Assembly (NCBI RefSeq): GCF_900240315.1
Contig: NZ_OEPZ01000001.1
Coordinates: forward strand, 620,001 to 684,000
From: Dorea phocaeensis
GTDB lineage: Bacteria > Bacillota > Clostridia > Lachnospirales > Lachnospiraceae
Length of the DNA: 64,000 nt
Direction: 5' to 3'
Of the stretch, positions 62,591 through 64,000 are shown piece by piece. The notes below the pieces were generated by a model. It searched no databases. It saw only the letters and a program-made list of their open reading frames with translations, and was not told the DNA's origin. Within the stretch, counting starts at the first letter, position 1. Each line of letters begins with the position of its first letter. The position numbers and the translations under genes are program-made.

Positions 62591-63411
62591 GCCATTCTGG
62601 CAATACTCTCTGTAATCAATTTCTGAAATTCTGCTGCCACGCGGTCTGCCGTCTCCTGCACCTCCGCGTGGTTTAATTTTTTCTCTGACATTCCCGCTGC
62701 CAGATTGGTAATGCAGGAAATCCCGCACACTTCCAGTCCCATATGTCTGGCCGCCATAGCTTCGCACGCCGTGCTCATTCCCACCGCATCTGCGCCCCAG
62801 CTTCTGAACATCCGAATCTCTGCCTTTGTTTCGTATGCCGGACCGGTCGTCTGTACATACACTCCTTCTTTTAAAGAAATGGAAAGCATTCCGGCCGCCT
62901 CCTTTACTGCCTCCTGCATCCTGCGGCTGTACACTTCACTCATATCCGGAAATCTTGATCCTAACTGATCTATATTTGCCCCAATCAGCGGACTTGGCAC
63001 CGCTGTTGTGATATGGTCTGTAATCAGCATCAGATCCCCCGGATGATAATCAAAATTCACACCGCCTGCTGCGTTCGTCAAAATCACTTTTTTTGCGCCA
63101 AGCATTCCCATCACCCGAATGGGAAGGACGACATCTGCCATGGAATATCCTTCGTAATAGTGCACCCGGCCCTGCATTGCCACCACTGGGACAATTCCCA
63201 CATACCCGAATACAAACCTCCCCTTATGTCCAGCCACCGTAGACATCGGGAACCCTTCAATCTCCCGATACTCCACCGTCTGTTCAATCCGAATCGTATC
63301 TGCATAGTCTCCGAGTCCGGAGCCCAATACCAATGCAATCTGCGGCTGAAAGTCCGTTTTCCTTTGAACTGCTTTCACGCAGGATTCCAATTTTTCATAA
63401 ATTTCATTCAT
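62587..63411 (-). CDS. punA: Purine nucleoside phosphorylase
   Basis: 274 residues from ATG 63411 (GGAAG upstream; earlier in-frame codons overlap the deoB end and are rejected). Cleaves inosine/guanosine to base plus ribose-1-phosphate. Seen: VLGSGLGDYAD, phosphate-binding GHKGRFVFG, QGRVHYYEG, LTNAAGGVN, and the substrate-specificity loop VGMSTACEAMAARH. Trimeric PNP-I size. Downstream of deoB by 58 bases. Confidence 0.96.
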   Translation of the reverse strand: MNEIYEKLESCVKAVQRKTDFQPQIALVLGSGLGDYADTIRIEQTVEYREIEGFPMSTVAGHKGRFVFGYVGIVPVVAMQGRVHYYEGYSMADVVLPIRVMGMLGAKKVILTNAAGGVNFDYHPGDLMLITDHITTAVPSPLIGANIDQLGSRFPDMSEVYSRRMQEAVKEAAGMLSISLKEGVYVQTTGPAYETKAEIRMFRSWGADAVGMSTACEAMAARHMGLEVCGISCITNLAAGMSEKKLNHAEVQETADRVAAEFQKLITESIARMA

Positions 63412-63469
63412 ATTTTTTTGCTTCCTTTCCTCTCTTATCCATCTACCATCCATATTATATTTCATTGAA

Positions 63470-64000
63470 TCAAAGAAGCTTCGCAAGCATCGAAGTTCCA
63501 ATGGTTCCTTCTGGCATCTCTATCTGAAAGTTCTCTGCGATGGTAGCGCCAATCGCCGCAAAGCTCTTCCCCTCTTCCAGCCTTCCGCCTTCCTTTATTC
63601 TCCGGGAATAGGAAAGAAACGGCACGTACTCCCTGGTATGATCGGTACCCTTGTACGTAGGATCATTCCCATGGTCTGCTGTCAGGATCAACAAATCATC
63701 TTCTCGAAGTCTGTCAAGCAAAACGCCTAAATTCCGATCAAACTTCTCGATCTCCTTTCCATAGCCTTCCACGTCCCTTCGGTGTCCCCACAGAGCATCA
63801 AAATCCACCAGGTTTACAAAGCAAAGGCCACAAAACTCCTGATCACAGACTTCCAGTGTCTGCTCCATTCCATGCACAGAACTGTCCGAATGATACGCCT
63901 TCGTAATCCCTTCTCCGCAGAAAATATCGTTAATCTTTCCAATACCGATCACATCCAGATCTGCATCCTTCAATGCATTTAAAACCGTCCTTCCTGTAGG
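63470..64000 (-). CDS. deoB: Phosphopentomutase, C-terminal part (cut by window edge)
   Basis: 177 codons visible of ~390; the frame is open to the window edge, so the true start is outside. Seen: the metal-binding motif [25 protein letters not shown] and [14 protein letters not shown], which are diagnostic. Converts (deoxy)ribose-1-phosphate to the 5-phosphate. With punA it forms the nucleoside-salvage pair in its usual order. Confidence 0.95.
   Translation of the reverse strand, partial: PTGRTVLNALKDADLDVIGIGKINDIFCGEGITKAYHSDSSVHGMEQTLEVCDQEFCGLCFVNLVDFDALWGHRRDVEGYGKEIEKFDRNLGVLLDRLREDDLLILTADHGNDPTYKGTDHTREYVPFLSYSRRIKEGGRLEEGKSFAAIGATIAENFQIEMPEGTIGTSMLAKLL

Overview
The window reads as ordinary chromosome of an anaerobic, low-to-mid GC Firmicute, most likely a gut Lachnospiraceae (Blautia/Ruminococcus/Dorea-like; inference from gene content, not from a database search). 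Supporting signs: strong GGAGG ribosome sites before nearly every gene, consensus TTGACA/TATAAT promoters, a Cys T-box leader, the CIRCE-controlled hrcA-grpE-dnaK-dnaJ operon, single-chain PurL, a CBS/DHH diphosphatase, a surface glycosidase with a KTGD-type cell-wall anchor, and the TIGR03916/TIGR03915 radical-SAM pair. No phage, insertion sequence, plasmid gene or CRISPR array was seen.

Layout. 1-1900: start of cysS and all of cysE behind a Cys T-box. 1900-7200: a minus-strand run DedA protein - family 4 glycosyltransferase - DUF374 acyltransferase-like protein - OmpR-type regulator - histidine kinase, with tandem 11-bp direct repeats upstream. 7250-12400: a catabolic-looking set (CitMHS transporter, esterase-like hydrolase, MerR regulator, AroD, YdiB-like quinate/shikimate dehydrogenase), diverging from a thioredoxin-reductase-like flavoprotein that has lost the CxxC. 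13400-20200: Eis-like acetyltransferase, ispF, tRNA-Val and tRNA-Met, a large wall-anchored GH43 enzyme, gdhA. 20500-33100: purL, a DUF1461 membrane protein, a LysR regulator, a nuclease-XPD-like helicase fusion behind the radical-SAM DNA-metabolism pair, an Mrp ATPase, RidA and an ornithine-cyclodeaminase-family enzyme. 33100-38200: a LiaRS/DesKR-like two-component system divergent from a three-gene ABC-2 exporter. 38250-43150: the heat-shock operon. 43300-53200: small hypothetical, BcrAB-like ABC pair, rarA, tcdA, polysaccharide deacetylase, MATE pump, flavin reductase, diphosphatase, S1-domain protein. 53200-57400: C_GCAxxG_C_C protein, nadE, hslO, methyltransferase. 57400-62600: heptad-repeat secreted protein plus MMPL pump divergent from their TetR regulator. 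62600-64000: punA and the end of deoB (purine nucleoside salvage).

Most genes are housekeeping or common accessory genes. The parts most worth a second look are the radical-SAM/helicase DNA-metabolism gene set, the putative quinate-use cluster, the TetR/MMPL operator triplet, several operator-like repeats beside regulator genes, and a palindromic GGGACGGAG element present twice. Start codons were chosen by position of the ribosome binding site; where that is ambiguous it is said in the entry.
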